A stretch of DNA of 64,000 nucleotides from Alteribacillus iranensis (GTDB lineage Bacteria; Bacillota; Bacilli; Bacillales; Marinococcaceae). Both the position numbers and the translations under genes were made by a program. The notes under the pieces are model-generated. The model did no database searches and was not told the origin of the DNA. It saw only the letters and a list, made by a program, of their open reading frames with translations. Numbering within the stretch: the first letter of the stretch is position 1; each line of letters opens with the position of its first letter. This document shows positions 1-8,787 of the stretch, in pieces. The DNA is taken from assembly GCF_900113025.1 (NCBI RefSeq), contig NZ_FONT01000002.1, positions 149,460 through 213,459 of the forward strand. Reading direction: 5' to 3'.

Positions 1-299
1 TATAAGGCTTTATATCCCACTACGTTCAGTTAAAACGTTTGATTTGATGAGACATTGTTCCGTCTGCCCGCAACTTTATATCCCACTACGTTCAGTTAAA
101 ACAAGTTATTTTTTAGCGTTTCTTTTGATTTTCTCGTTGCTTTATATCCCACTACGTTCAGTTAAAACCGATTGATTTGTTTCTACGAGAAGACGTCCTT
201 GTATACTTTATATCCCACTACGTTCAGTTAAAACTACCAAATTCATGTTCCAATATACCGAGCATAGCCGCTTTATATCCCACTACGTTCAGTTAAAAC
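1..299 (-). CRISPR. Type I-B CRISPR array, leader-proximal end (partial)
   Basis: Five identical 29-nt repeats lie at 8-36, 74-102, 140-168, 206-234 and 271-299. They are separated by unique spacers of 37, 37, 37 and 36 nt, and part of another spacer lies at 1-7, so the array continues beyond the left edge. Read on the minus strand the repeat begins GTTTTAACTGAACGTAGTGG and ends ATATAAAG, the usual form of a type I-B repeat with an 8-nt 5' handle. The leader-proximal repeat is the one at 271-299, because the cas genes and leader lie to the right. Perfect repeat identity suggests the array is recent or recently frozen. No spacer was matched to a target. Confidence 0.97.
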
Positions 300-528
300 C
301 CCCATAAATGGAACAACAGTAAGTTCCTTTAATGACGGGTATTTCAGAAGAATTCCGACCCTATAGGATTCAGTGATTTTGCAGTGAATCACCAGTCGTG
401 TTTTCACGTGATAATTCATGTACTACTTTGATGCTTTTCTGGCAAGGGATTCAATCACATTCACCGAATTTAAGATTTACTGCAGGTCTTATATATTCAC
501 TTACTGACATTATATTCTAATTTTTTTG
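300..528 (-). promoter_or_regulatory. CRISPR leader between cas2 and the array
   Basis: This 229-nt stretch has no gene and separates the cas2 stop from the first repeat. On the minus strand it contains a perfect TATAAT at 509-514 with only a weak -35, giving a possible array transcript start near 500. An inverted repeat GATTCA...TGAATC (367-372 and 385-390) may be a protein-binding or integration-related element. The leader role is inferred from position; the motifs are visible. Confidence 0.65.
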
Positions 529-792
529 TTAAAGAAAGATATCAAATGGGCTTTTTTCGACTCCTATAATATCTTTTTTTATATTCCTTGGATTGGATAC
601 ACGATATAAATATATAGAATCTTCTTCGACATTAATGATCTTGTGTAATTCAGCTAGACATTTATTAAGGGTACCAGTTGTTATTTCTCCTTCGAATACA
701 GAATTTTGCGTCCAATCTAGATACTCCCTAAGTTTCTTGCATACTTTTCCAACCCGTTTTTGATTTACATCATAGGTAATCATCACAAACAT
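529..792 (-). CDS. cas2: CRISPR-associated endoribonuclease Cas2
   Basis: An 87-residue protein of normal Cas2 length. It opens with the beta-strand MFVMITYDV that carries the conserved Asp of the ferredoxin-like fold, and has SVFEGEIT in the second half, as in Cas2 proteins. Cas2 forms the scaffold dimer between two Cas1 dimers during spacer integration. It starts 1 nt after the original cas1 stop (TAG at 794-796) and is the last gene of the operon. The reading frame is intact, but its partner cas1 is broken, so it may have no current function. Confidence 0.95.
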   Translation of the reverse strand: MFVMITYDVNQKRVGKVCKKLREYLDWTQNSVFEGEITTGTLNKCLAELHKIINVEEDSIYLYRVSNPRNIKKDIIGVEKSPFDIFL

Positions 793-793
793 C

Positions 794-1779
794 CTACCAC
801 CACGCTTTCAATGGTTTGTACACTTCATCGTTAATCACGTGTTTTATCAATTTATAACACTCCAAGCGTACGAGATATCGGTAGCTGGTATTCCTCTTTA
901 ACTTTCGATGTTTGATAGACCTGGCTAATGCTTCTTCCCATGCACGCAAAAATCGTTTCTATCCTTCTTCATTCAAATAGCACATCTTTTCCTCAAGCAT
1001 GTCAAAGTGTTTTAAAGTAAGAGCTTTTCGGTTTACAAGAGAAAAAATCAGAGGATCCACGATCAAGGGTTTAAAAATCTCCGCTAAATCTAAGCTTAGA
1101 GAGAATCGTTTCGTAGAAGGTTCATGCAAGTAGCTGATTGTTGGATCGAGCTGTGTACGATAGATCTCTGACAGAACGCCACGGTACATCATGGAATTCC
1201 CAAAAGAAATGAGCGCGTTCAAAGGGTCATTCGGCGGTTGTTTACTCCTACCTTTGTAAGCGAAATCCTCAGGCAAAATAGCTGTAAAAGCGTCATAATA
1301 AGATTGGCGTATGCGTCCCTCCTTTCCCATTAGTTCCTGAATCGACCTGTATTCCTGCAAGGTACTCTCCTCTGTTCGATTTCACTGAGCTGTTTTTCTG
1401 TCTTTTCTTTATAGCGGCGTAAGTTACGCTTCATATGATGTATTCCTCCCTGCAGGAAGGAGACCGCCAGATACAACCTTTTATATTCATCTAAATAATG
1501 TTCACTCTGCTTCGTAATAGAATATCCCGATAGTTGTACTTCTCTTGGGTAAAAAGAGCCGGAATAAAAACCATAATAGTTGTACATGTGCACACAAATC
1601 CCATATTGGTTAAGATAATTCAGCACTTTATTGTTCATATCTATTTCGCCGAAAATATGAATGTTACGTATCTTTTCGACAGGAAGTGGTTTAGCACGTT
1701 CCCCTTTTGCTTCAAAGTAAATCGTGTTGTCCTTACGCTTCAGACGGCCATTGGAATATAAATAGTGATCCCTTTTCAT
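794..1779 (-). pseudogene. cas1: cas1, inactivated by a frameshift and a premature stop
   Basis: Cas1 is the integrase of CRISPR adaptation. The footprint holds 986 nt, one short of 329 codons, which is the usual I-B Cas1 size. The N-terminal part (1779 to about 1377) is recognisable (MKRDHYLYSNGRLKRK). Near 1375-1376 one base is missing from the sense strand: GAA ATC GAA CAG should read GAA ATC GAA ACA GAG, giving ETEESTLQEYRS. The frame then continues through MGKEGRIR, YLHEP and SLSLDLAEIF, which hold the usual catalytic Glu, His and Asp. An in-frame TAG at 959-961 cuts off the C-terminus, yet the frame beyond it still encodes a good Cas1 tail (KRFLRAWEEALARS...KPLKAWW) ending at 794. Two separate lesions make an active Cas1 unlikely. 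Either lesion alone could be a sequence error. Confidence 0.9.
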
Positions 1780-2288
1780 TCCTCATCCTCCTCCATGGCA
1801 TAGCAAAAAGAATAGTAGGCACAAGACTTACAATATGGCATCTTTATGACTTTAGGGGTTCTCTCTTCCTCAAGTACCCCGTGAGTTTCTGCGATTGCTC
1901 TTTTTATCTCTTTTCTGGTGTCATCGTCTAACATGACTTCTTCTGTTCTTTTCTCCTTCGTATAGCTTAACAGACCTTTCTTCCTAATCCCTCTATTCTC
2001 CAGTTGATAAAGATAGTAAAGCATTTGCAATCGGTCTGCGTTTTTCATTTTGCTCGAGATTTTAGTCTCCCGAATGTATTCCCCATCTATGGCGTCGATT
2101 CGAAACGCGTCATCCACAAGCCATTCTTTTTGCTGAAGACGAGGATAGGCTTGTTCGTGCAAAATACTTCCTTGAAGCACGCGATCTGATTCGTGTTCCA
2201 TCGCTATTCCCTTGTCATATAACCAAAGTTTCCGCTTACACAGTGCATAATAATGCAGATGGATGCCACCAACGGATTTGGCTCTCAT
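1776..2288 (-). CDS. cas4: CRISPR-associated exonuclease Cas4
   Basis: A 170-residue RecB-type nuclease that trims prespacers and selects the PAM end before integration. It shows the four-cysteine iron-sulfur pattern: one Cys near residue 17 (YALCKRK) and a C-terminal cluster YCKSCAYYSFC. The nuclease core has IDAIDG followed by an E-x-K in RETKISS. It overlaps the cas1 start by 4 nt (ATGA), so the two were translationally coupled. The frame is intact. With cas1 broken it is probably left without its normal task. Confidence 0.93.
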   Translation of the reverse strand: MRAKSVGGIHLHYYALCKRKLWLYDKGIAMEHESDRVLQGSILHEQAYPRLQQKEWLVDDAFRIDAIDGEYIRETKISSKMKNADRLQMLYYLYQLENRGIRKKGLLSYTKEKRTEEVMLDDDTRKEIKRAIAETHGVLEEERTPKVIKMPYCKSCAYYSFCYAMEEDEE

Positions 2289-2302
2289 TTGTCCACTCCT
2301 CT

Positions 2303-4516
2303 CTAAAGAAAGCTTGCTAAATTCTCGTTCTTATTTAGAGTCAGTCCGAATCCCTTCTTCGTCTCTTGATCAAAATCGTACTCACATTCAATGAGATAAA
2401 AATCACCCAAACGAGTTGGCAGACCAGCTTGATGAACAAGATTTTGGTTTGTTGCTCTGTATTTGTTCACACTTATGGAATGCCTCTCCAGTTGCTTTCT
2501 CACTCGCCTTTTTCCCTGTTCATCTTCATTTTTATACTTTTCTATTAAATCCAGAATATCTTCATCATCCTCCGGTAGCACTTTTATATTTTGGATATTA
2601 CGCAAATAATTTTGAGCTTCTTTTCCTGTCAGTTGGTAAGGTTCTATACTGTCAAAATAACTCACCGCCTCTTGAAATTCTCTCCAAAAAGCAGTTCCTT
2701 CTAATTTTCTTTCGTCATATAAGTCTTCAATAAGTTCCATTTTTGTTTTTTCTTCCAACTCTTCCTTCTGTCGTCCCTGTAGCAAATCAATGCTCCTATC
2801 TGTAATATCTTCCATATACACAGTTCCCTTACCAGAGACATCTTCCGTATAAACAAATATGTTAGGCTCCTGTTCAGTTAGTTCTCTTTTACGATAACAG
2901 CGTCCATAACGCTGGAATTGACTATCAAGGGGAGATATTTCCGAGTGGAGTTCATCAAAATCAATATCTAAACTAGCCTCCACGAGCTGAGTTGTCACCC
3001 ATACCCCTGGCTCATCTTGTTGGACAAAATCCTGGATATGTTGTTCTAACGTCTGCCTGTCTTTTGCTTTGAACTGAGAATGAAGAAGGTATACCTGACT
3101 GGTGACTTGTTCAAGACTGAAATACATTTCTTTTGCACGATCTACTGTGTTACATATAACAAGGACTTTTTTCCTTTCTGCCTTTTCTGCAATAGTGTCT
3201 CTTTCATCCAGTATAGAAGAGGAAAGTAGACGGACACGATGACGAAGGGTGTTATCATAAAAGACCTTATATGTGACCGACTTTTTACTAATACGCTCGT
3301 TGTTCAATATATAATTCTTATAAATGCCGGGAAGCGTCGCGGTCATAATCATGAAACTTCCACCAATACGGTCAATCATCTCAAGAGACCGGATAAGCAT
3401 TGCTGCTATTTTGGGATCATACGCCTGCAATTCATCAATAACTACTTTTGCTCCACACATTGTTGCAAGTTCTTTTTCAAATCCCAGATAATAAAAAGGG
3501 AATTTTAAGATTTGATCAATCGTTGTTAATGTAAGCCGCTTCGATAGCTGTCTTGTTTGTTCGTGCAGGGGTTCTGAATACTCCGTCTCCTGTTTCTCTT
3601 TGTAATGTTTTTCCATGATTTCCATGCTTGTGGAATGTAAAAGGCCGGTATGTTCAGAAGGAAAAGCAATATTTTGATCGTTAATGATACGGGAATACAT
3701 CGCGTTTAAGCTCACACGTAATGGGAGTGTAAAAAATAATTTTCTGTTTCCTGCCCACAAAAGGGCTGCTTCCGTTTTTCCCATGCCTGTTTGGGCTACC
3801 GCCAGGACATGAGCTTCTCTCTGTTCTTCTGAGAAAACTTGTAAAGGACGCTTCGGCTTCTTCAACCTTTCCTTGAAAAATTGATTTGTGTATTCGCTTA
3901 TTTCTTCCTGTATTCCTTCCTCAACAAGTATGCCTGCGGATGATGCATGGTCTAACCGATGCAAGAAACCTTTGAGTAATACATAATAGTAAAACAATGA
4001 TTCATCTGCTGTTGGTTTCACTCTTCGTCGGAGCCATGTAACCGGCTTCGCTTTAATTTTATCTGGGAGTGATAGTTTCATTTGTGATTGGATTTCTTCT
4101 AAATACGGAGATAATTCTTGTTTTACGATATCCTTTACTAAGGAAGGGTCCAACTCTACATCTCTTTCATGGTGGTAACCGACCGCCTGTGCGGCAGCCT
4201 TCTTAAGTTCTTCTGAAAGATCCCATTCTGCCAGTGGCATGAGGGCGACAGAAATATAATTATGAGGGACGAACGTCTCTCGTTTCAGAGAAAACGGACG
4301 GCTTTTTCCAAGATGTTCATGTATTTTATTCTGAAACCTTAAGTCGAATTTCCCAATGTCATGATACTCTACGATTCTTGTGAGTAAATCCCAAAAGGCT
4401 TTATCTAATTTTTGCTCTTCCCTTAAATGTTCTTTCAAAATAACGAGATTTTCTAGTAGCTTATCTGTATGTTCTCTAATAGATTCTTCATTTTCTGACT
4501 TAGCATACCATTTCAA
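2303..4516 (-). CDS. cas3: CRISPR-associated helicase/nuclease Cas3
   Basis: Cas3 is recruited by Cascade to unwind and degrade target DNA. About 737 residues when started at TTG 4516 (LKWYAKSENEE), which has an AAAGGTGGG ribosome site six bases upstream; the open frame runs further up to 4660 but overlaps cas5. An N-terminal HD nuclease domain has H16, the HD pair at 52-53 (EYHDIGK) and GYHHERD near 113. The SF2 helicase follows: Walker A AQTGMGKTE near 241-249, VIDELQAYD, MTATLP, and VEASLDIDFDEL with QRYGR. All core motifs are present, so interference looks functional. A terminator-like hairpin lies just upstream (4533-4570). Confidence 0.94.
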   Translation of the reverse strand: MKWYAKSENEESIREHTDKLLENLVILKEHLREEQKLDKAFWDLLTRIVEYHDIGKFDLRFQNKIHEHLGKSRPFSLKRETFVPHNYISVALMPLAEWDLSEELKKAAAQAVGYHHERDVELDPSLVKDIVKQELSPYLEEIQSQMKLSLPDKIKAKPVTWLRRRVKPTADESLFYYYVLLKGFLHRLDHASSAGILVEEGIQEEISEYTNQFFKERLKKPKRPLQVFSEEQREAHVLAVAQTGMGKTEAALLWAGNRKLFFTLPLRVSLNAMYSRIINDQNIAFPSEHTGLLHSTSMEIMEKHYKEKQETEYSEPLHEQTRQLSKRLTLTTIDQILKFPFYYLGFEKELATMCGAKVVIDELQAYDPKIAAMLIRSLEMIDRIGGSFMIMTATLPGIYKNYILNNERISKKSVTYKVFYDNTLRHRVRLLSSSILDERDTIAEKAERKKVLVICNTVDRAKEMYFSLEQVTSQVYLLHSQFKAKDRQTLEQHIQDFVQQDEPGVWVTTQLVEASLDIDFDELHSEISPLDSQFQRYGRCYRKRELTEQEPNIFVYTEDVSGKGTVYMEDITDRSIDLLQGRQKEELEEKTKMELIEDLYDERKLEGTAFWREFQEAVSYFDSIEPYQLTGKEAQNYLRNIQNIKVLPEDDEDILDLIEKYKNEDEQGKRRVRKQLERHSISVNKYRATNQNLVHQAGLPTRLGDFYLIECEYDFDQETKKGFGLTLNKNENLASFL

Positions 4517-4532
4517 TTCTATCCCACCTTTA

Positions 4533-4570
4533 GAAAAACCCCCGAAAGCAGCATGCCTCCGAGGTGTTTT
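4533..4570 (-). terminator. Intrinsic terminator/attenuator between cas5 and cas3
   Basis: In minus-strand RNA, CCUCGGAGGCA (plus 4554-4564) pairs with UGCUUUCGGGG (4540-4550) across a 3-nt loop. This makes an 11-bp stem, several pairs being G-U that exist only in minus-strand RNA. It is preceded by AAAACA and followed by GTTTTTC. It sits between the cas5 stop and the cas3 ribosome site. Partial termination here would give more Cascade than Cas3. Strength is not measured. Confidence 0.7.
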
Positions 4571-4571
4571 A

Positions 4572-5258
4572 TTATTGGTGAAAAAATACGAGATCTCCAC
4601 ACTCATCCATATAATGTTCTTCTTCGATGCTGTAATTGGCCTGTACATAACCAACGTCAATTTTTTCCCATTTTCTTATATTTTGGACGATATCATACTT
4701 CCAATTTAACCGGTATGGTACATAATTTTCGTCATCGAGAAGCGACACGGGAACATATGCAGGTAGCTTCGTCGTTCCTTCCTCCATTTCTTCTAATTCA
4801 ACTACCCTGTAATCCTTTATTTGTACTAAATCTTCCCACCGGCCGAGACTAACCGCTTTCCCGGATTCTATGGCATGGATTATTGAATCAATTATTTCTT
4901 CATCAGCTTGAATATGAATCATTAATTCTACCTTATAGAGCTGGTGAGAATATAAAGGCATTTTCGTGATGTGTTGCTTATCCGGTACAGAAACACCGAG
5001 CCCATCATAAATAATTGGCAATTCACCGCTATCCAGCTTTTTAAAAAAATAATGAGATTGATAGTCAATTAGCAGCGAATCACATTTCCCTTGTACACTC
5101 AACCTCATAGGGACAAAGGTTTTAGCATCCATCAATGCATGCAACATACCTTTCACCGTCGAATAAGGAGGTAAAGGGTATGTTTCTCCAACTTTGAATG
5201 CTAGGGGTTTCTTATAACAGGCTGTTTCTTGGTATAAATCCAAACGCAAAGTCTTCAT
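4572..5258 (-). CDS. cas5: Cascade subunit Cas5 (type I-B)
   Basis: Cas5 caps the 5' handle of the crRNA in Cascade. The 228-residue length is typical for I-B Cas5. The N-terminus MKTLRLDLYQETACYKKP leads into YPLPPYSTVKGMLHALM, the conserved Cas5 beginning, and SLGRWEDLV in the middle is a typical glycine-containing segment. It overlaps cas7 by 4 nt, in line with a coupled cas8-cas7-cas5 unit, and is followed at once by the hairpin at 4533-4570. Assignment to the Cst5t branch is from context. Confidence 0.92.
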   Translation of the reverse strand: MKTLRLDLYQETACYKKPLAFKVGETYPLPPYSTVKGMLHALMDAKTFVPMRLSVQGKCDSLLIDYQSHYFFKKLDSGELPIIYDGLGVSVPDKQHITKMPLYSHQLYKVELMIHIQADEEIIDSIIHAIESGKAVSLGRWEDLVQIKDYRVVELEEMEEGTTKLPAYVPVSLLDDENYVPYRLNWKYDIVQNIRKWEKIDVGYVQANYSIEEEHYMDECGDLVFFHQ

Positions 5259-6148
5259 TCTAACTCACCGAGCGCCTCGGTTGCGTCACTTTTTAACCGT
5301 TCAAAAAATTCTTCAATAGAGACGACTTTTTCCCCAAACACATCATGAATATACTCTTCGTTGCTAAAAACACCGTTCAATAAACCGATCCTCGTTTCTT
5401 CTCCAACCTTGTTCCCTGCAAATGTTTGCTCACAGACCGAATGAATCGTCCCAATATCCATGTTCCATCCTTTTTCTTCTGTATCAAGACTCACTCTTCC
5501 TAGGAAAAATGGGTTGGCGACCTTATACACTCCACCTACTGCGAATAGCGGGGCAAGGTTTTCCTGACGACCGCGAATATTACGGTTCAAGATTTTCAAA
5601 ATATCTAGTAATTGATGTAGACGACTCGTTTTTTCTTGCGTTGATAAATCTACTTCCCCATCTCTTCCTAGTCTAGTAAGATCGAGAGTTATGGTATAGG
5701 TGTATAAACTTTCATGCTGCTCAATATTAGCTAAGTTCGGATCTTCATCTATACGTGCTGCCAAACCCATATTGTTCAGGAACTCCATGTCACTATTGTA
5801 AGGCTCAAGCGAGATAGCATGGGAAAGACGTGCAACCGCTGGCCGTTTTTGTGATTTTTTAGATGTTTTTAAATAACCGAATAAGTCCATTTCCACGGAA
5901 TCTTCAATCGTGACATCATCCTTAAATTGGACCGTTCCTTTACTTTTGTCTACCGTATTTAAATTCCAATCGAACAGTTCATTACCTAACCGGACAATGT
6001 CGTAACGCAAGCTCTGTCGCGACGCGAATGTTAATACATCTCCATTTGCCCGATGTATTTTTTTCAGCTCTGAAATATTTGAGATCCCTTCTCCATAGTT
6101 TAATGAATTCGCTTGAAAGACGACTGTCACTGTAATAGCTTTTTTCAT
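5255..6148 (-). CDS. cas7: Cascade backbone subunit Cas7 (Cst2/DevR-like)
   Basis: Cas7 polymerises along the crRNA spacer to form the Cascade backbone. The 297-residue protein starts MKKAITVTVVFQANSLNYGEG, with SRQSLRYDIVRLG soon after, the pattern of the Cas7/Cst2/DevR family. The thumb-like region contains KRPAVARLSHAISLEPYNSD. It overlaps cas8 by 4 nt upstream and cas5 by 4 nt downstream. The frame is complete and no unusual feature was seen. Confidence 0.92.
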   Translation of the reverse strand: MKKAITVTVVFQANSLNYGEGISNISELKKIHRANGDVLTFASRQSLRYDIVRLGNELFDWNLNTVDKSKGTVQFKDDVTIEDSVEMDLFGYLKTSKKSQKRPAVARLSHAISLEPYNSDMEFLNNMGLAARIDEDPNLANIEQHESLYTYTITLDLTRLGRDGEVDLSTQEKTSRLHQLLDILKILNRNIRGRQENLAPLFAVGGVYKVANPFFLGRVSLDTEEKGWNMDIGTIHSVCEQTFAGNKVGEETRIGLLNGVFSNEEYIHDVFGEKVVSIEEFFERLKSDATEALGELE

Positions 6149-7941
6149 TGCTCTTTCACTCCATTTTCTTGTTCAATATTGTCGTTACTTAGCAGCCCAC
6201 TAATAAAAGCACTAGTTATCGTTTCAAAATCTGCGTCTCTCTCATGTAAGACATTAAGAAGTACGGTAGGGATTTCCATATCAGCTCCTAAATATAATCG
6301 GTAAACTGTATCAAGAAAGTTTTTTCGGTGCCCTGCCTTGGAAGCATTTAATAACCTGTACGCGATACCTCTTATACGTTTATCTCCGCCTGCAGTGTAT
6401 ACCCCCTTCATTGCTGCTTCGCGGGCTTTTTGTTCTCCAAGTAGATTTCTACGAAGACTTTGCCCTTGCTTGAAAGTATGATAGACAATTTTGCTATTCT
6501 CTTTCACATCAGCCACTCCTTTTTTCAGTAATTGAAACCTTCTCCTCTCTCGTACGGCCATTAAAATATTTATCCCATCTCGGTTACTGTTCACGACTTC
6601 TTTCATGTAACGAAATAAAATCTGTTTTGGATCTTTTCCATCAAGAATAGAACGAATGAAAGCTTCTCGGTATTCATAGCGATGAATCCATCGCAGGGTT
6701 TTGCCAGACTGCAGGAAAAATTCTGTGATGTATGCTGGCATGTGATAGTAATCTAATAATGTCTTTTTGGAATCATAATTGGAGTGGAATTCAATGAACA
6801 TGTACTCTTGTTTTTTGTATTGTGCTTTAGATGTACTTTCCTGTAGTACATCTATAATAACTTCTTCAAATGGATTTTCATTTAAGCGGTGGCTTCGATA
6901 GTGGTTATTAGTTTGATAAACGTTGGCAAAATGGTCATTATAATAGAGAAACCCATAGAAATTCTCGTATTCAGACTGATTGCCAAATCCGATTTTTCGT
7001 TGATAAACAGAAGCTCCAATCGGGACCATAAATAGGATTAATCTCCCTAGAGCAGATAGTGGTACTGGTTGCTTTTTGTTTAGGTTCCAAGAGAAATTAA
7101 GCGATTTATCTAGTGAAGTACCCAATGGTGAAAAGATCATCTCTTCAAAATTCCCGGTACCGAGCTGGCCTTCGAGTAAAATACAGGGTGGTATATTTCC
7201 TTCCATATAAGTTTTCATTTGAGTGACAGTATCAAGCTTTTTTGCTACTTTCAGCCAATTTTTAAATGGCTTGTAATCATTGTGATCCTCCAAAAACTGG
7301 CGGAGCTTCTCCATGTCTGTTTCATTGTTCAATAACTCCAGCCACTTCGTCTCCAATATAGCGGGTCGAATATAATCTTTCTCCATAATTTCTTTTTGTT
7401 CAGAAATTGTTTTTGAATTATGGACTACGTTTAGAAAGCTTACTTGTCCGAAGAGTGGGGAGAGGATGACTGATTTAGCAAAATTTAGTGTTAACTTGTC
7501 ATGGATGGCCTCTGTTCGCAATGTTTCAATGTAAATATCTTTCTTCTCTTCAAGCAACGGTAACTCTTCTTGTTTTTTAATTTTCTTAACTACCTCTAAT
7601 GAGTTTTCCAGTTCTGCCGTGGCTTCTAAATCAGGAAAGTATTTTACTATTTTCTTAAGCTGGTCTGTCATTCGTTTCTGTACTTGCTTTTTTGCTTCCT
7701 TGAATGTATCGGTACTACTACCAATTCTTGACAAGGAACGAGCTGTAATCCTATTTTCACGTTCTGCAATGCTGTAATTGTTTAATAAATAGTTAAAATA
7801 CCTGTCTGTTATATCTTCTAAGTGACTCATGTCAAACCTAATTCCTGTTGGGATCGCTTCCGCTTCTTCTGGGAATAAACGTTTTAACCCAACTAAACTC
7901 ATAGTAAGGAGCCAGTCATCCGCATGTAGTTCAACTTTCAA
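6145..7941 (-). CDS. cas8b1: Cascade large subunit Cas8 (Cst1-like, type I-B)
   Basis: The large subunit recognises the PAM and starts R-loop formation. This is a 598-residue protein at the position expected between cas6 and cas7. The N-terminus MKVELHADDWLLTMSLVGLKRLF resembles the Cst1/Cas8a1 group used in Tneap-type I-B systems. Large subunits diverge strongly, so the call rests on length, gene order and this start. It overlaps cas7 by 4 nt and follows cas6 by 15 nt. It would also have to read the CCT next to the proposed self-target at 8707-8727. Confidence 0.87.
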   Translation of the reverse strand: MKVELHADDWLLTMSLVGLKRLFPEEAEAIPTGIRFDMSHLEDITDRYFNYLLNNYSIAERENRITARSLSRIGSSTDTFKEAKKQVQKRMTDQLKKIVKYFPDLEATAELENSLEVVKKIKKQEELPLLEEKKDIYIETLRTEAIHDKLTLNFAKSVILSPLFGQVSFLNVVHNSKTISEQKEIMEKDYIRPAILETKWLELLNNETDMEKLRQFLEDHNDYKPFKNWLKVAKKLDTVTQMKTYMEGNIPPCILLEGQLGTGNFEEMIFSPLGTSLDKSLNFSWNLNKKQPVPLSALGRLILFMVPIGASVYQRKIGFGNQSEYENFYGFLYYNDHFANVYQTNNHYRSHRLNENPFEEVIIDVLQESTSKAQYKKQEYMFIEFHSNYDSKKTLLDYYHMPAYITEFFLQSGKTLRWIHRYEYREAFIRSILDGKDPKQILFRYMKEVVNSNRDGINILMAVRERRRFQLLKKGVADVKENSKIVYHTFKQGQSLRRNLLGEQKAREAAMKGVYTAGGDKRIRGIAYRLLNASKAGHRKNFLDTVYRLYLGADMEIPTVLLNVLHERDADFETITSAFISGLLSNDNIEQENGVKEQ

Positions 7942-7956
7942 TTTCAGTTACACCCC

Positions 7957-8682
7957 CTATGTTTGTCGATAAACGTCAAGCAGTCCAAAATTTTGTGTTC
8001 TTCGTCTACCCAAGCCAACTCGGTACATCAATTTTAGGTCTTCTGGATGGCCATCTAGTTCAATCAGCCCTCGATAAGCAGTAAAATATAAAAAACCTTT
8101 TTTATTTTTCTCCCACTCTCGATTAGTAGACTTAATGACCGTCTTTTTCATATTGTGATTTTTCACGACAATGGACCGGTAAAGCGAGCGGTGGTGGAAT
8201 TCCTGAGCCAACACATCGGCATAGTAGTTTAACTCTTCTTCGTAGCTTGTATGTTCTGGAGAAAGCGGATTACCTTTTTTGTCTTCTATAAGGAGGGGGG
8301 AAAGGGTTTTGAAGATGACTGACGGGGAAGAAATATTTTTTTCTTTCAACAGTTGGACATTTTCTTTTATCCAACATACTTCTTTGTATTGAAACTCCAC
8401 TATCTGAATGAGGCCATTATGAAAGTGTAATAGAAACTCGTGATCAAGAGAGCTTACGGTTATGCTTAACTGCTTAAGAAATATTTTATCTTTTTTAAAT
8501 GTAGGCTCATGAAAGAAAGTAGCAAAACAAAAAGGTTTTGTAACATTGTCTTTTCCGTACAGCTTGTTGAAATATGTGTTATCAGAACGTCTTAACGCCT
8601 CTTTAATAAGAGAAACTACACCCATTTGAAATCCGTAGTCTAAATATCCATCTGGAATGGTAAATGTCACTCGTAGTTTCAC
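7957..8682 (-). CDS. cas6: CRISPR pre-crRNA processing endonuclease Cas6
   Basis: Cas6 cuts the repeat RNA and leaves the 8-nt 5' handle on crRNAs. Starting at GTG 8682 (VKLRVTFTIPDGYLDYGF) gives 241 residues behind a strong AAAGGAGGAGG site. The open frame extends to 8817, but that would run through the promoter and the guide RNA, so the short form is preferred. The C-terminus has the glycine-rich loop YRVGLGRRRTQNFGLLDV typical of Cas6. It is the first gene of the operon, with a 5' leader of roughly 55 nt that contains the proposed self-target. Confidence 0.93.
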   Translation of the reverse strand: MKLRVTFTIPDGYLDYGFQMGVVSLIKEALRRSDNTYFNKLYGKDNVTKPFCFATFFHEPTFKKDKIFLKQLSITVSSLDHEFLLHFHNGLIQIVEFQYKEVCWIKENVQLLKEKNISSPSVIFKTLSPLLIEDKKGNPLSPEHTSYEEELNYYADVLAQEFHHRSLYRSIVVKNHNMKKTVIKSTNREWEKNKKGFLYFTAYRGLIELDGHPEDLKLMYRVGLGRRRTQNFGLLDVYRQT

Positions 8683-8706
8683 TGAACCTCCTCCTTTATT
8701 TAGGAT

Positions 8707-8727
8707 CCTATTAGATTTTAATCCATA
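8707..8727 (+). promoter_or_regulatory. Putative self-target of the cas-regulating guide RNA (PAM + protospacer)
   Basis: Plus-strand CCT (8707-8709) is followed by ATTAGATTTTAATCCATA (8710-8727). The mini-CRISPR spacer, read 5'-3' on the minus strand, begins ATTAGTTTTTAATCAATA. Matches cover positions 1-5, 7-14 and 16-18; mismatches are at 6 and 15. Position 6 is a flipped-out base in Cascade R-loops, so it costs little. CCW is a known PAM of a clostridial I-B system. The site lies about 9-26 nt downstream of the predicted cas transcription start, where bound Cascade would block RNA polymerase. Confidence 0.72.
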
Positions 8728-8742
8728 TTTTTCTTTAAATGT

Positions 8743-8771
8743 AATGTAGTACACTTGTAGTATTTTGTCAA
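8743..8771 (-). promoter_or_regulatory. Sigma-A promoter of the cas operon
   Basis: On the minus strand a perfect TTGACA (8766-8771) is separated by 17 bp from TACATT (8743-8748). Transcription should start near 8736, leaving a leader of about 55 nt before the cas6 GTG at 8682. Confidence 0.8.
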
Positions 8772-8787
8772 TATTTTCTGAATTAAT

